Shown here piece by piece: positions 25,091 to 36,579 of a DNA stretch of 64,000 nucleotides (the stretch's first letter is position 1; the number at the start of each line of letters is the position of its first letter). The translations under genes were made by a program, and so were the position numbers. Source of the stretch: Ptiloglossa arizonensis (lineage: Eukaryota; Arthropoda; Insecta; Hymenoptera; Colletidae); the NCBI RefSeq assembly GCF_051014685.1, contig NW_027478390.1:780501-844500 (forward strand), given 5' to 3'. The notes beneath the pieces are model-generated. The model was not told the DNA's origin, made no database searches, and worked only from the letters and a program-made list of their open reading frames with translations.

Positions 25091-25769
25091 TTTAGTCAAT
25101 CCGTTCGCGAGATATGGGAGTCTGAAGCAAAGAAATGGTTGAGAAGACAACAAATTTTTCGCACTTCTGCTACTCCAATTGCTTAACCAGAATGGCCTAG
25201 GGAAAAAATACACATACCGTTGTAATCGGGCGAGTTTCAACTTTCAGACGCAGCAGGAATTTTTGGGTTTGGACAATGCGTTCGCGAGATTTGGGAATTT
25301 GAAGCTAAGAAATGTTTGAGAAGACAACAAATTTTTCGCACTTCTGCTGCTCCAATCGCTTAACCGGAATGGCCTAGGAAAAAATACACATACCATTGTA
25401 ATCGGGCGAGTTTCTACTTTCAGACGCAACAGGAATTTTTGGGTTTGGTCAATCCGTTCGCTTGATATGGGAGTTTGAAGCTAAGAAATGGTTGGGAACA
25501 CAACAAATTTTTCGCACCTCTGCTGCTCCAAACGCTTAACCAGAATGGTCTAGGGAAAAAATACACATACCGTTGTAATCGGGCGAGTTTCTATTTCAGA
25601 CGCAACAGCAATTTTTGGGTTTGGTCAATCCGTTCGCGAGATATGGGAGTTTGAAGCTAAGAAATGGTTGAGAAGACAACAAATTTTACGCACTTCTGCT
25701 GCTCCAAACGCTTAACCAGAATGCCCTAGGGAAAAAATACACATACCGTTGTAATCGGGCGAGTTTCTA

Positions 25770-27790
25770 CTGTCAGACGCAACAGGAATTTTTGGGTTTG
25801 GTCAATCCGTTCGCGAGATATGGGAGTCTGAAGCTAAGAAATGGTTGAGAAGACAACAAATTTTTCGCACTTCTGCTGCTCCAACCGCTTAACCAGAATG
25901 GCCTAGGGAAAAAATATACATACCGTTGTAATCGTACGAGTTTCTACTTTCAGACGCACCAGGAATTTTTGGGTTTGGTCAATCCGTTCGCGAGATATGG
26001 GAGTTTGAAGCTAAGAAATGGTTGAGAAGGCAACAAACTTTTCGCTCTTCTGCTGCTCCAACCGCTTAACCAGAATGGCCTAGGGAAAAAATACACATAG
26101 CGTTCTATTCGGGCGAGTTTCTAATTTCAGACGCAACAGGAATTTTTGGGATTGGCCAATCCATTCTCCGAGATATGGGAGTTTGAAACTAAGATATGGT
26201 TGAGAAGACAACAAATTTTACGCACTTCTGCTGCTCCAAACGCTTAACCAGAATGGCCTAGGGAAAAAATACACATACCGTTGTAATCGGGCGAGTTTCT
26301 ACTTTCAGACTCAACAGGAATTTTTGGGTTTAGTCAATCCGTTCGCGAGATATGGGAGTCTGAAGCAAAGAAATGGTTGAGAAGACAACAAATTTTTCGC
26401 ACTTCTGCTACTCCAATTGCTTAACCAGAATGGCCTAGGGAAAAAATACACATACCGTTGTAATCGGGCGAGTTTCAACTTTCAGACGCAGCAGGAATTT
26501 TTGGGTTTGGACAATGCGTCCGCGAGATATGGGAATTTGAAACTAAGAAATGTTTGAGAAGACAACAAATTTTTCGCACTTCTGCTGCTCCAATCGCTTA
26601 ACCGGAATGGCCTAGGAAAAAATACACATACCATTGTAATCGGGCGAGTTTCTACTTTCAGACGCAACAGGAATTTTTGGGTTTGGTCAATCCGTTCGCT
26701 TGATATGGGAGTTTGAAGCTAAGAAATGGTTGAGAACACAACAAATTTTTCGCACCTCTGCTGCTCCAAACGCTTAACCAGAATGGTCTAGGGAAAAAAT
26801 ACACATACCGTTGTAATCGGGCGAGTTTCTATTTCAGACGCAACAGCAATTTTTGGGTTTGGTCAATCCGTTCGCGAGATATGGGAGTTTGAAGCTAAGA
26901 AATGGTTGAGAAGACAACAAATTTTACGCACTTCTGCTGCTCCAAACGCTTAACCAGAATGCCCTAGGGAAAAAATACACATACCGTTGTAATCGGGCGA
27001 GTTTCTACTTTCAGACGCAACAGGAATTTTTGGGTTTTGTTAATCCGTTCGCGAGATATGGGAGTTTGAAACTAAGAAATGGTTGAGAAGACAACAAATT
27101 TTTCGCACTTCTGCTGCTCCAATCGCTTAACCGGAATGGCCTAGGAAAAAATAACCATACCGTTGTAATCGGGCGAGTTTCTACTTTCAGACTCAACAGG
27201 AATTTTTGGGTTTAGTCAATCCGTTCGCGAGATATGGGAGTCTGAAGCTAAGAAATGGTTGAGAAGACAACAAATTTTTCGCACTTCTGCTGCTCCAATT
27301 GCTTAACCAGAATGGCCTAGGGAAAAAATACGCATACCGTTGTAATCGGGCGAGTTTCTACTTTCAGACGCAGCAGGAATTTTTGGGTTTGGACAATGCG
27401 TTCGCGAGATATGGGAGTTTGAAGCTAAGAAATGGTTGAGAAGACAACAAATTTTTCGAAATTCTGCTGCTCCATCCGCTTAACCAGAATGGCCTAGGGA
27501 AAAAATACACATAGCGTTGTATTCGGGCGAGTTTCTACTTTCAGACGCAACAGGAATTTTTGGGATTGACCAATCCATTCTCCGAGATATGGGAGTTTGA
27601 AACTAAGAAATGGTTGAGAACACAACAAATTTTTCGCACTTCGGCTGCTCCAAACGCTTAACCAGAATGGCCTAGAGAAAAAATACACATACCGTTGTAA
27701 TCGGGCGAGTTTCTACTGTCAGACGCAACAGGAATTTTTAGGTTTGGTCAATCCGTTCGCGAGATACGGGAGTTTGAAGCTATGAAATGG
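25770..27790 (+). repeat. Segmental duplication M4 (~2 kb), copy of 19403-21423
   Basis: About 11 monomers match 19403-21423 at a constant offset of 6,367 bp (36 monomers), from the GCACCAGGAATTT monomer through the 9-monomer series to GATACGGGAG. The interval just before it, 25090-25770, matches 19961-20641 at a different offset (5,129 bp). The short stretch around 20640 is therefore a crossover point between registers. Confidence 0.8.
27755..27771 (+). other. Exact match to the CENP-B box pattern (segmental copy)
   Basis: Same site again, in the segmental copy at an offset of 6,367 bp from 21388. Confidence 0.4.
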
Positions 27791-28025
27791 TTGAGAAGAC
27801 AACAAATTTTTCGCACTTCTGCTGCTCCAAACGCTTAACCAGAATGGCTTAGGGAAAAAATACACATTCCGTAGTAATCATATGAGTTTCTAATTTCAGA
27901 CGCAGCAGGAATTTTTGGGTTTGGTCAATTCGTTCGCGAGATATAGAAGTTTGAAGCTAAGAAATGGTTGAGAAGACAACAAATTTTTCGCACTTCTGCT
28001 GCTCCAAACGCTTAACCAGAATGCC

Positions 28026-29320
28026 CTAGGGAAAAAATACACATAGCGTTGTATTCGGGCGAGTTTCTACTTTCAGACGCAACAGGAATTTTTGGGATTG
28101 GCCAACCCATTCTCCGAGATATGGGAGTTTGAAACTAAGAAATGGTTGAGAACACAACAAATTTTTCGCACTTCGGCTGCTCCAAACGCTTAACCAGAAC
28201 GGCCTAGAGAAAAAATACACATACCGTTGTAATCGGGCGAGTTACTGCTTTCAGGCGCAACAGGAATTTTTGGGTTTGGTCAATCCGATCACGAGATATG
28301 GGAGTTTGAAGCTAAGAAATGGTTGAGAAGACAACAAATTTTACGCACTTCTGCTGCTCCAAACGCTTAACCGGAATGGCCTAAGGAAAATATACACATA
28401 CCATTGTAATCGGGCGAGGTTCTACTTTCAGACGCAACAGGAATTTTTGGGTTTGGTCAATCCGTTCGCTTGATATTGGAGTTTGAAGCTAAGAAATGGT
28501 TGAGAACACAACAAATTTTTCGCACTTCTGCTGGTCCAAACGCTTAACCAGAATGGCCTAGGGAAAAAATAAACATACCGTTGTAATCGGGCGAGTTTCT
28601 ACTTTCAGACGCAACAGCAATTTTTGGGTTTGGTCAATCCGTTCGCGAGATATGGGAGTTTGAAGCTAAGAAATGGTTGAGAAGACAACAAATTTTTCGC
28701 AGTTCTGCTGCACCAATCGCTTAACCAGAATGGCCTAGGGAAAAAATACACATGCCGTTGCAATCGGGCGAGTTTCTACTTTCAGACGCAACAGGAATTT
28801 TTGGGTTTTGTTAATCCGTTCGCGAGATATGGGAGTTTGAAACTAAGAAATGGTTGAGAAGACAACAAATTTTTCGCACTTCTGCTGCTCCAATCGCTTA
28901 GCCGGAATGGCCTAGGAAAAAATAACCATACCGTTGTAATTGGGCGAGATTCTACTTTCAGACTCAACTGGAATTTTTGGGTTTAGTCAATCCGTTCGCG
29001 AGATATGGGAGTCTGAAGCTAAGAAATGGTTGAGAAGACAACAAATTTTTCGCACTTCTGCTGCTCCAATTGCTTAACCAGAATGGCCTAGGGAAAAAAT
29101 ACGAATACCCTTGTAATTGGGCGAGTTTCTACTTTCAGACGCAGCAGGAATTTTTGGGTTTTGACAATGCGTTCGCGAGATATGGGAGTTTGAAACTAAG
29201 AAATGGTTGAGAAGACAACAAATTTTTCGCACTTCTGCTGCTCCATCGGCTTAACCAGAATGGCCTAGGGAAAAAATACACATAGCGTTGTATTCGGGCG
29301 AGTTTCTACTTTCAAACGGA
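28026..29320 (+). repeat. Segmental duplication M5 (~1.3 kb), copy of 23073-24367
   Basis: Matches 23073-24367 at an offset of 4,953 bp (28 monomers). Shared markers: a type A monomer with a changed CCAA(A/C)CCATTCTCC, CCAGAACGGCC, AGTTACTGCTTTCAGG, CTGGTCCAAACGC, AATAAACATACC, ACATGCCGTTGCAATCGG, TTAGCCGGAATGG and ACGAATACCCTTGTAAT. It ends near 29314, where this copy reads TTCAAACGGAAC. Confidence 0.8.
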
Positions 29321-29600
29321 ACAGGAATTTTTGGGATTGGTCAATCCGTTCTCGAGATATGGGAGTTTGAAGCTAAGAAATGGTTGAGAAGGCAACAAAT
29401 TTTTCGCTCTTCTGCTGCTCCAACCGCTTAACCAGAATGGCCTAGGGAAAAAATACACATAGCGTTGTATTCGGGCGAGTTTCTAATTTCAGACGCAACA
29501 GGAATTTTTGGGATTGGCCAATCCATTCTCTGAGATATGGGAGTTTGAAACTAAGAAATGGTTGAGAAGACAACAAATTTTACGCACTTCTGCTGCTCCA

Positions 29601-31632
29601 AACGCTTAACCAGAATGGCCTAGGGAAAGAATACACATACCGTTGTAATCGGGCGAGTTTCTACTTTCAGACGCAACAGCAATTTTTGGGTTTGCCGAAT
29701 CCGTTCGCGAGATATGGGAGTTTGAAACTAAGAAATGGTTGAGAAGACAACAAATTTTGCGCGCTTCTGCTGCTCCAAACGCGGGACGAGACAGGCCTAG
29801 GGGGAAAATATACATACCGTTGTAATCGTACGAGTTTCTACTTTCAGACGCACCAGGAATTTTTGGGTTTGGTCAATCCGTTCGCGAGATATGGGAGTTT
29901 GAAGCTAAGAAATGGTTGAGAAGGCAACAAATTTTTCGCACTTCTGCTGCTCCAATTGCTTAACCAGGATGGCCTTGGGGAAAAAATACACATACCGTTG
30001 TAATCGGGCGAGTTTCTACTTTCAGAAGCAACAGGAATATTTGGGTTTGGTCAATCCATTCGCGAGATATGGGAGTTTGAAGCTATGAAATGGTTGAGAA
30101 GACAACAAATTTTACGCACTTCTGCTGCTCCAAACGCTTAACCAGAATGGCCTAGGGAAAAAATACACGTACCGTAGTAATCGTATGAGTTTCTAATTTC
30201 AGACGCAGCAGGAATTTTTGGGTTTGGTCAATCCGTTCGCCAGATATGGGAGTTTGAAGCTAAGAAATGGTTGAGAAGGCAACAAATTATGCGGGCTTCT
30301 GCTGCTCCAAACGCGTGACCAGAATGGCCTAGGGCAAAAATACACATACCGTTGTAATCGGGCGAGTTTGTACTTTCAGACGCGACAGGAATTTTTGGGT
30401 TTGGTCATTCCGTTCGCCAGATACGGGAGTTTGAAGCTAAGAAATGGTTGAGAAGGCAACAAATTTTGCGCACTTCTGCTGCTCCAAACGCGTGACCAGA
30501 AAGGCCTAGGGAAAAAATAAACATACCGTTGTAATCGGACGAGTTTCTACTGTCAGACGCAACAGGAATTTTTGGGTTTGGTCAATCCGTTCGCGAGATA
30601 TGGGAGTTTGAAGCTAAGAAATGGTTGAGAAGGCAACAAATTTTGCGCGGTTCTGCTGCTCCAATCGCTTAACCAGAATGGCCTAGGGAAAAAACACACA
30701 TACCGTTGTAATCGGGCGGGTTTCTACTATCAGACGCAACAGGAATTTTTGTGTTTGGTCAATCCGTTCGCGAGATATGGGAGTTTCAAGCTAAGAAATG
30801 GTTGAGAAGGCAACAAATTTTTCGCCCTTCTGCTGCTCCAAACGCTTAACCAGAATGGCCTAGGGAAAAAATTAACATACCGTTGTAATCGGGCGAGTTT
30901 CTACTGTCAGACGCAACAGGAATTTTTGGGTTTGGTCAATCCGTTCGCGAGATATGGGAGTTTGAAGCTATGAAATGGTTGAGAAGACAACAAATTTTAC
31001 GCACTTCTGCTGCTGCGAACGCTTAACCAGAATGGCCTAGGGAAAAAATACACATTCCGTAGTAATCGTATGAGTTTCTAATTTCAGACGCAGCAGGAAT
31101 TTTTGGGTTTGGTCAATCCGTTCGCGAGATATAGGAGTTTGAAGCTAAGAAATGTTTGAGAAGACCACAAATTTTACGCACTTCTGCTGCTCCAAACGCT
31201 TAACCAGGATGGCCTAGGGAAAAAATACACATACCGTTGTAATCGGGCGAGTTTCTACTTTCAGAAGCAACAGGAATATTTGGGTTTGGTCAATCCATTC
31301 GCGAGATATGGGAGTTTGAAGCTATGAAATGGTTGAGAAGACAACAAATTTTTCGCACCTCTGCTGCTCCAAACGCTTAACCAGAATGGCCTAGGGAAAA
31401 AATACACGTACCGTAGTAATCGTATGAGTTTCTAATTTCAGACGCAGCAGGAATTTTTGGGTTTGGTCAATCCGTTCGCGAGATATAGGAGTTTGAAGCT
31501 AAGAAATGGTTGAGAAGGCAACAAATTTTTCGCACTTCTGCTGCTCCAAACGCTTAACCGGAATGGCCTAGGGAAAAACGACCATACCGTTGTAATCGGG
31601 CGAGTTTCTACTTTCAGACTCAACAGGAATTT
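29601..31632 (+). repeat. Transition block between type A territory and the 10-monomer HOR
   Basis: Diverged monomers without type A units. The block contains the last GCGGGACGAGACAGGCC monomer (about 29781), a GCGGGCTTCTGC monomer at 30291, and from 30241 onward a copy of 39961 onward (offset 9,720 bp). Nothing but satellite sequence is seen. Confidence 0.75.
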
Positions 31633-31845
31633 ATGGATTTAGTCAATCCGTTCGCGAGATATGGGAGTCTGAAGCTAAGAAATGGTTGAGAAGACAACAA
31701 ATTTGTCGCACTTCTGCTGCTCCAATCGCTTAACCAGAATGGCCGAGGGAGAAAATACACATACCGTTGTAATCGGGCGAGTTTCTACTATCAGAAGCAA
31801 CAGGAATATTTGGGTTTGGTCAATCCGTTCGCCAGATATGGGAGT
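30241..31845 (+). repeat. Distal duplication R1, copy 1 (~1.6 kb, 9 monomers)
   Basis: Matches 39961-41565 at a constant offset of 9,720 bp (55 monomers). Shared markers: GCGGGCTTCTGC with GCGTGACC, TTGTACTTTCAGACGCGACAGG, AATCGGACGAG, the GCGCGGTTCTGC monomer, GGGCGGGTTTCTACTATC, CGCCCTTCTGC, GCTGCGAACGC, GAAGACCAC, CACGTACCGTAG and GAATTTATGGATTTAG. The two copies bracket the 10-monomer HOR region. Confidence 0.8.
30412..30428 (+). other. Exact match to the CENP-B box pattern (independent variant)
   Basis: GTTCGCCAGATACGGGA fits NTTCGNNNNANNCGGGN. The internal CCAG differs from the CGAG of the other three sites and the monomer belongs to another subtype. This occurrence of C in the ACGGG position is therefore probably an independent event. 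Confidence 0.4.
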
Positions 31846-33399
31846 TTGAAACTAAGAAATGGTTGAGAAGACAACAAATTTTTCGCACTTCTGCTGCTCC
31901 AATCGCTTAACCGGAATGGCCTAGGAAAAAATAACCATACCGTTGTAATCGGGCGAGTTTCTACTTTCAGACGTAACAGGAATATTTGGGTTTGGTCAAT
32001 CCATTCGCGAGATGTGGGAGTTTGAAGCTAAGAAATGGTTGAGGAGACAACAAATTTTACGCACTTCTGCTGCTCCAAACGCTTAACCAGAATGGCCTAG
32101 GGAAAAATTACACGTACCGTAGTAATCGTGTTAGTTTCTAATTTCAGACGCAGCAGGAATTTTTGGGTTTGGTCAATCCGTTCGCGAGATATAGGAGTTT
32201 GAAGCTAAGAAATGGTTGAGAAGCCAACAAATTTTTCGCACTTCTGCTGCTCCAAACGCTTAACCGGAATGGCCTAGGGAAAAACAACCATACCGTTGTA
32301 ATCGGGCGAGTTTCTACTTTCAGACTCAACAGGAATTTTTGGGTTTAGTCAATCCGTTCGCGAGATATGGAAGTCTGAATCTAAGAAATGGTTGAGAAGA
32401 CAACAAATTTTTCGCATTTCTGCTGCTCCAATTGCTTAACCTGAATGGCCTAGGGAAAAAACACACATACCGTTGTAATCGGGCGGGTTTCTACTATCAG
32501 ACGCAACAGGAATTTTTGTGTTTGGTCAATCCGTTCGCGAGATATGGGAGTTTCAAGCTAAGAAATGGTTGAGAAGGCAACAAATTTTTCGCCCTTCTGC
32601 TGCTCCAAACGCTTAACCAGAATGGCCTAGGGAAAAAATTAACATACCGTTGTAATCGGGCGAGTTTCTACTGTCAGACGCAACAGGAATTTTTGGGTTT
32701 GGTCAATCCGTTCGCGAGATATGGGAGTTTGAAGCTAGGAAATGGTTGAGAAGACAACAAATTTTACGCACTTCTGCTGCTGCGAACGCTTAACCAGAAT
32801 GGCCTAGGGAAAAAATACACATTCCGTAGTAATCGTATGAGTTTCTAATTTCAGACGCAGCAGGAATTTTTGGGTTTGGTCAATCCGTTCGCGAGATATA
32901 GGAGTTTGAAGCTAAGAAATGGTTGAGAAGACCACAAATTTTTCGCACTTCTGCTGCTCCAAACGCTTAACCAGGATGGCCTAGGGAAAAAATACACATA
33001 CCGTTGTAATCGGGCGAGTTTCTACTTTCAGAAGCAACAGGAATATTTGGGTTTGGTCAATCCATTCGCGAGATATGGGAGTTTGAAGCTATGAAATGGT
33101 TGAGAAGACAACAAATTTTTCGCACTTCTGCTGCTCCAAACGCTTAACCAGAATGGCCTAGGGAAAAAATACACGTACCGTAGTAATCGTATGAGTTTCT
33201 AATTTCAGACGCAGCAGGAATTTTTGGGTTTGGTCAATCCGTTCGCGAGATATAGGAGTTTGAAGCTAAGAAATGGTTGAGAAGGCAACAAATTTTTCGC
33301 ACTTCTGCTGCTCCAAACGCTTAACCGGAATGGCCTAGGGAAAAACGACCATACCGTTGTAATCGGGCGAGTTTCTACTTTCAGACTCAACAGGAATTT
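31633..33399 (+). repeat. 10-monomer HOR, copy 1 (1,767 bp, full-length form)
   Basis: I number monomers from the unique ATGGATTTAGTC variant. m1: AAATTTGTCGC, GGCCGAGGG. m2: AGAAGCAACAGGAATATT, GCCAGATATG. m3: CGTAACAGG, GAGATGTGGG, TCGTGTTAG. m4: GAAGCCAAC, AAACAACC. m5: GTCTGAATC, TTAACCTG, GGGCGGG. m6: TTTTTGTGTTTGG, GTTTCAAGC, ATTAACATACC. m7: GCTGCGAACGC, ACATTCCGTAG. m8: GAAGACCAC, CCAGGATGG. m9: CCATTCGCGAG, GCTATGAAATGG, ACACGTACCGTAG. m10: GATATAGG, GAAGGCAAC, AAACGACC. All ten occur once in this order before m1 returns at 33400. Confidence 0.88.
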
Positions 33400-34989
33400 A
33401 TGGATTTAGTCAATCCGTTCGCGAGATATGGGAGTCTGAAGCTAAGAAATGGTTGAGAAGACAACAAATTTGTCGCACTTCTGCTGCTCCAATCGCTTAA
33501 CCAGAATGGCCGAGGGAGAAAATACACATACCGTTGTAATCGGGCGAGTTTCTACTATCAGAAGCAACAGGAATATTTGGGTTTGGTCAATCCGTTCGCC
33601 AGATATGGGAGTTTGAAACTAAGAAATGGTTGAGAAGACAACAAATTTTTCGCACTTCTGCTGCTCCAATCGCTTAACCGGAATGGCCTAGGAAAAAATA
33701 ACCATACCGTTGTAATCGGGCGAGTTTCTACTTTCAGACGTAACAGGAATATTTGGGTTTGGTCAATCCATTCGCGAGATGTGGGAGTTTGAAGCTAAGA
33801 AATGGTTGAGGAGACAACAAATTTTACGCACTTCTGCTGCTCCAAACGCTTAACCAGAATGGCCTAGGGAAAAAATACACGTACCGTAGTAATCGTGTTA
33901 GTTTCTAATTTCAGACGCAGCAGGAATTTTTGGGTTTGGTCAATCCGTTCGCGAGATATAGGAGTTTGAAGCTAAGAAATGGTTGAGAAGCCAACAAATT
34001 TTTCGCACTTCTGCTGCTCCAAACGCTTAACCGGAATGGCCTAGGGAAAAACAACCATACCGTTGTAATCGGGCGAGTTTCTACTTTCAGACTCAACAGG
34101 AATTTTTGGGTTTAGTCAATCCGTTCGCGAGATATGGGAGTCTGAATCTAAGAAATGGTTGAGAAGACAACAAATTTTTCGCATTTCTGCTGCTCCAATT
34201 GCTTAACCTGAATGGCCTAGGGAAAAAACACACATACCGTTGTCATCGGGCGGGTTTCTACTATCAGACGCAACAGGAATTTTTGTGTTTGGTCAATCCG
34301 TTCGCGAGATATGGGAGTTTCAAGCTAAGAAATGGTTGAGAAGGCAACAAATTTTTCGCCCTTCTGCTGCTCCAAACGCTTAACCAGAATGGCCTAGGGA
34401 AAAAATTAACATACCGTTGTAATCGGGCGAGTTTCTACTATCAGACGCAACAGGAATTTTTGGGTTTGGTCAATCCGTTCGCGAGATATAGGAGTTTGAA
34501 GCTAAGAAATGGTTGAGAAGACCACAAATTTTTCGCACTTCTGCTGCTCCAAACGCTTAACCAGGATGGCCTAGGGAAAAAATACACATACCGTTGTAAT
34601 CGGGCGAGTTTCTACTTTCAGAAGCAACAGGAATATTTGGGTTTGGTCAATCCATTCGCGAGATATGGGAGTTTGAAGCTATGAAATGGTTGAGAAGACA
34701 ACAAATTTTTCGCACTTCTGCTGCTCCAAACGCTTAACCAGAATGGCCTAGGGAAAAAATACACGTACCGTAGTAATCGTATGAGTTTCTAATTTCAGAC
34801 GCAGCAGGAATTTTTGGGTTTGGTCAATCCGTTCGCGAGATATAGGAGTTTGAAGCTAAGAAATGGTTGAGAAGGCAACAAATTTTTCGCACTTCTGCTG
34901 CTCCAAACGCTTAACCGGAATGGCCTAGGGAAAAACGACCATACCGTTGTAATCGGGCGAGTTTCTACTTTCAGACTCAACAGGAATTT
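33400..34989 (+). repeat. HOR copy 2 (1,590 bp, 9 monomers; m7 lost through an m7/m8 hybrid)
   Basis: m1 to m6 match copy 1 almost perfectly. The next monomer starts like m7 (CAGACGCAACAGGAATTTTT, near 34442) but continues with GATATAGGAG and GAAGACCAC of m8. The GCTGCGAACGC and ACATTCCGTAG features of m7 are absent. m9 and m10 follow. The unit is therefore one monomer shorter with the register kept, as expected from unequal exchange between homologous positions of m7 and m8. Confidence 0.88.
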
Positions 34990-36579
34990 ATGGATTTAGT
35001 CAATCCGTTCGCGAGATATGGGAGTCTGAAGCTAAGAAATGGTTGAGAAGACAACAAATTTGTCGCACTTCTGCTGCTCCAATCGCTTAACCAGAATGGC
35101 CGAGGGAGAAAATACACATACCGTTGTAATCGGGCGAGTTTCTACTATCAGAAGCAACAGGAATATTTGGGTTTGGTCAATCCGTTCGCCAGATATGGGA
35201 GTTTGAAACTAAGAAATGGTTGAGAAGACAACAAATTTTTCGCACTTCTGCTGCTCCAATCGCTTAACCGGAATGGCCTAGGAAAAAATAACCATACCGT
35301 TGTAATCGGGCGAGTTTCTACTTTCAGACGTAACAGGAATATTTGGGTTTGGTCAATCCGTTCGCGAGATATGGGAGTTTGAAGCTATGAAATGGTTGAG
35401 AAGACAACAAATTTTACGCACTTCTGCTGCTGCGAACGCTTAACCAGAATGGCCTAGGGAAAAAATACACATTCCGTAGTAATCGTATGAGTTTCTAATT
35501 TCAGACGCAGCAGGAATTTTTGGGTTTGGTCAATCCGTTCGCGAGATATAGGAGTTTGAAGCTAAGAAATGGTTGAGAAGCCAACAAATTTTTCGCACTT
35601 CTGCTGCTCCAAACGCTTAACCGGAATGGCCTAGGGAAAAACAACCATACCGTTGTAATCGGGCGAGTTTCTACTTTCAGACTCAACAGGAATTTTTGGG
35701 TTTAGTCAATCCGTTCGCGAGATATGGGAGTCTGAATCTAAGAAATGGTTGAGAAGACAACAAATTTTTCGCATTTCTGCTGCTCCAATTGCTTAACCTG
35801 AATGGCCTAGGGAAAAAACACACATACCGTTGTAATCGGGCGGGTTTCTACTATCAGACGCAACAGGAATTTTTGTGTTTGGTCAATCCGTTCGCGAGAT
35901 ATGGGAGTTTCAAGCTAAGAAATGGTTGAGAAGGCAACAAATTTTTCGCCCTTCTGCTGCTCCAAACGCTTAACCAGAATGGCCTAGGGAAAAAATTAAC
36001 ATACCGTTGTAATCGGGCGAGTTTCTACTGTCAGACGCAACAGGAATTTTTGGGTTTGGTCAATCCGTTCGCGAGATATAGGAGTTTGAAGCTAAGAAAT
36101 GGTTGAGAAGACCACAAATTTTTCGCACTTCTGCTGCTCCAAACGCTTAACCAGGATGGCCTAGGGAAAAAATACACATACCGTTGTAATCGGGCGAGTT
36201 TCTACTTTCAGAAGCAACAGGAATATTTGGGTTTGGTCAATCCATTCGCGAGATATGGGAGTTTGAAGCTATGAAATGGTTGAGAAGACAACAAATTTTT
36301 CGCACTTCTGCTGCTCCAAACGCTTAACCAGAATGGCCTAGGGAAAAAATACACGTACCGTAGTAATCGTATGAGTTTCTAATTTCAGACGCAGCAGGAA
36401 TTTTTGGGTTTGGTCAATCCGTTCGCGAGATATAGGAGTTTGAAGCTAAGAAATGGTTGAGAAGGCAACAAATTTTTCGCACTTCTGCTGCTCCAAACGC
36501 TTAACCGGAATGGCCTAGGGAAAAACGACCATACCGTTGTAATCGGGCGAGTTTCTACTTTCAGACTCAACAGGAATTT
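34990..36579 (+). repeat. HOR copy 3 (1,590 bp, 9 monomers; m3/m7, m8/m4 and m7/m8 hybrids)
   Basis: m1 and m2 are as in copy 1. The third monomer begins as m3 (CGTAACAGGAATATT, about 35328) but switches to m7 features (GCTATGAAATGG, GCTGCGAACGC, ACATTCCGTAG). The next has GATATAGG then GAAGCCAAC of m4. m5 and m6 follow, then the same m7/m8 hybrid as copy 2, m9 and m10. Nine monomers remain, so the length equals copy 2 although the internal composition differs. Confidence 0.86.

Larger units (their letters stand above)
3770..29600 (+). repeat. Type A territory: arrays containing the 178 bp monomer subtype
   Basis: About 29 monomers between 3.8 and 29.6 kb carry linked subtype variants: ACACATAGCGTTGTATTCGGG, GATTGGCCAATCC and CCATTCTCCGAGATATGG. 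The last replaces CCGTTCGCGAGATATGG and adds one base, making the unit 178 bp. Examples of the CCAATCCATTCTC landmark begin near 3852, 4914, 6860, 7567, 8275, 9867, 10222, 10577, 11639, 12702, 13587, 14473, 15005, 15360, 15715, 16779, 17842, 18728, 19790, 21204, 22795, 24389, 26157 and 29519. I see none outside this interval. Type A units are interleaved with ordinary 177 bp monomers, giving frequent 355 bp dimer spacing. Confidence 0.85.
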
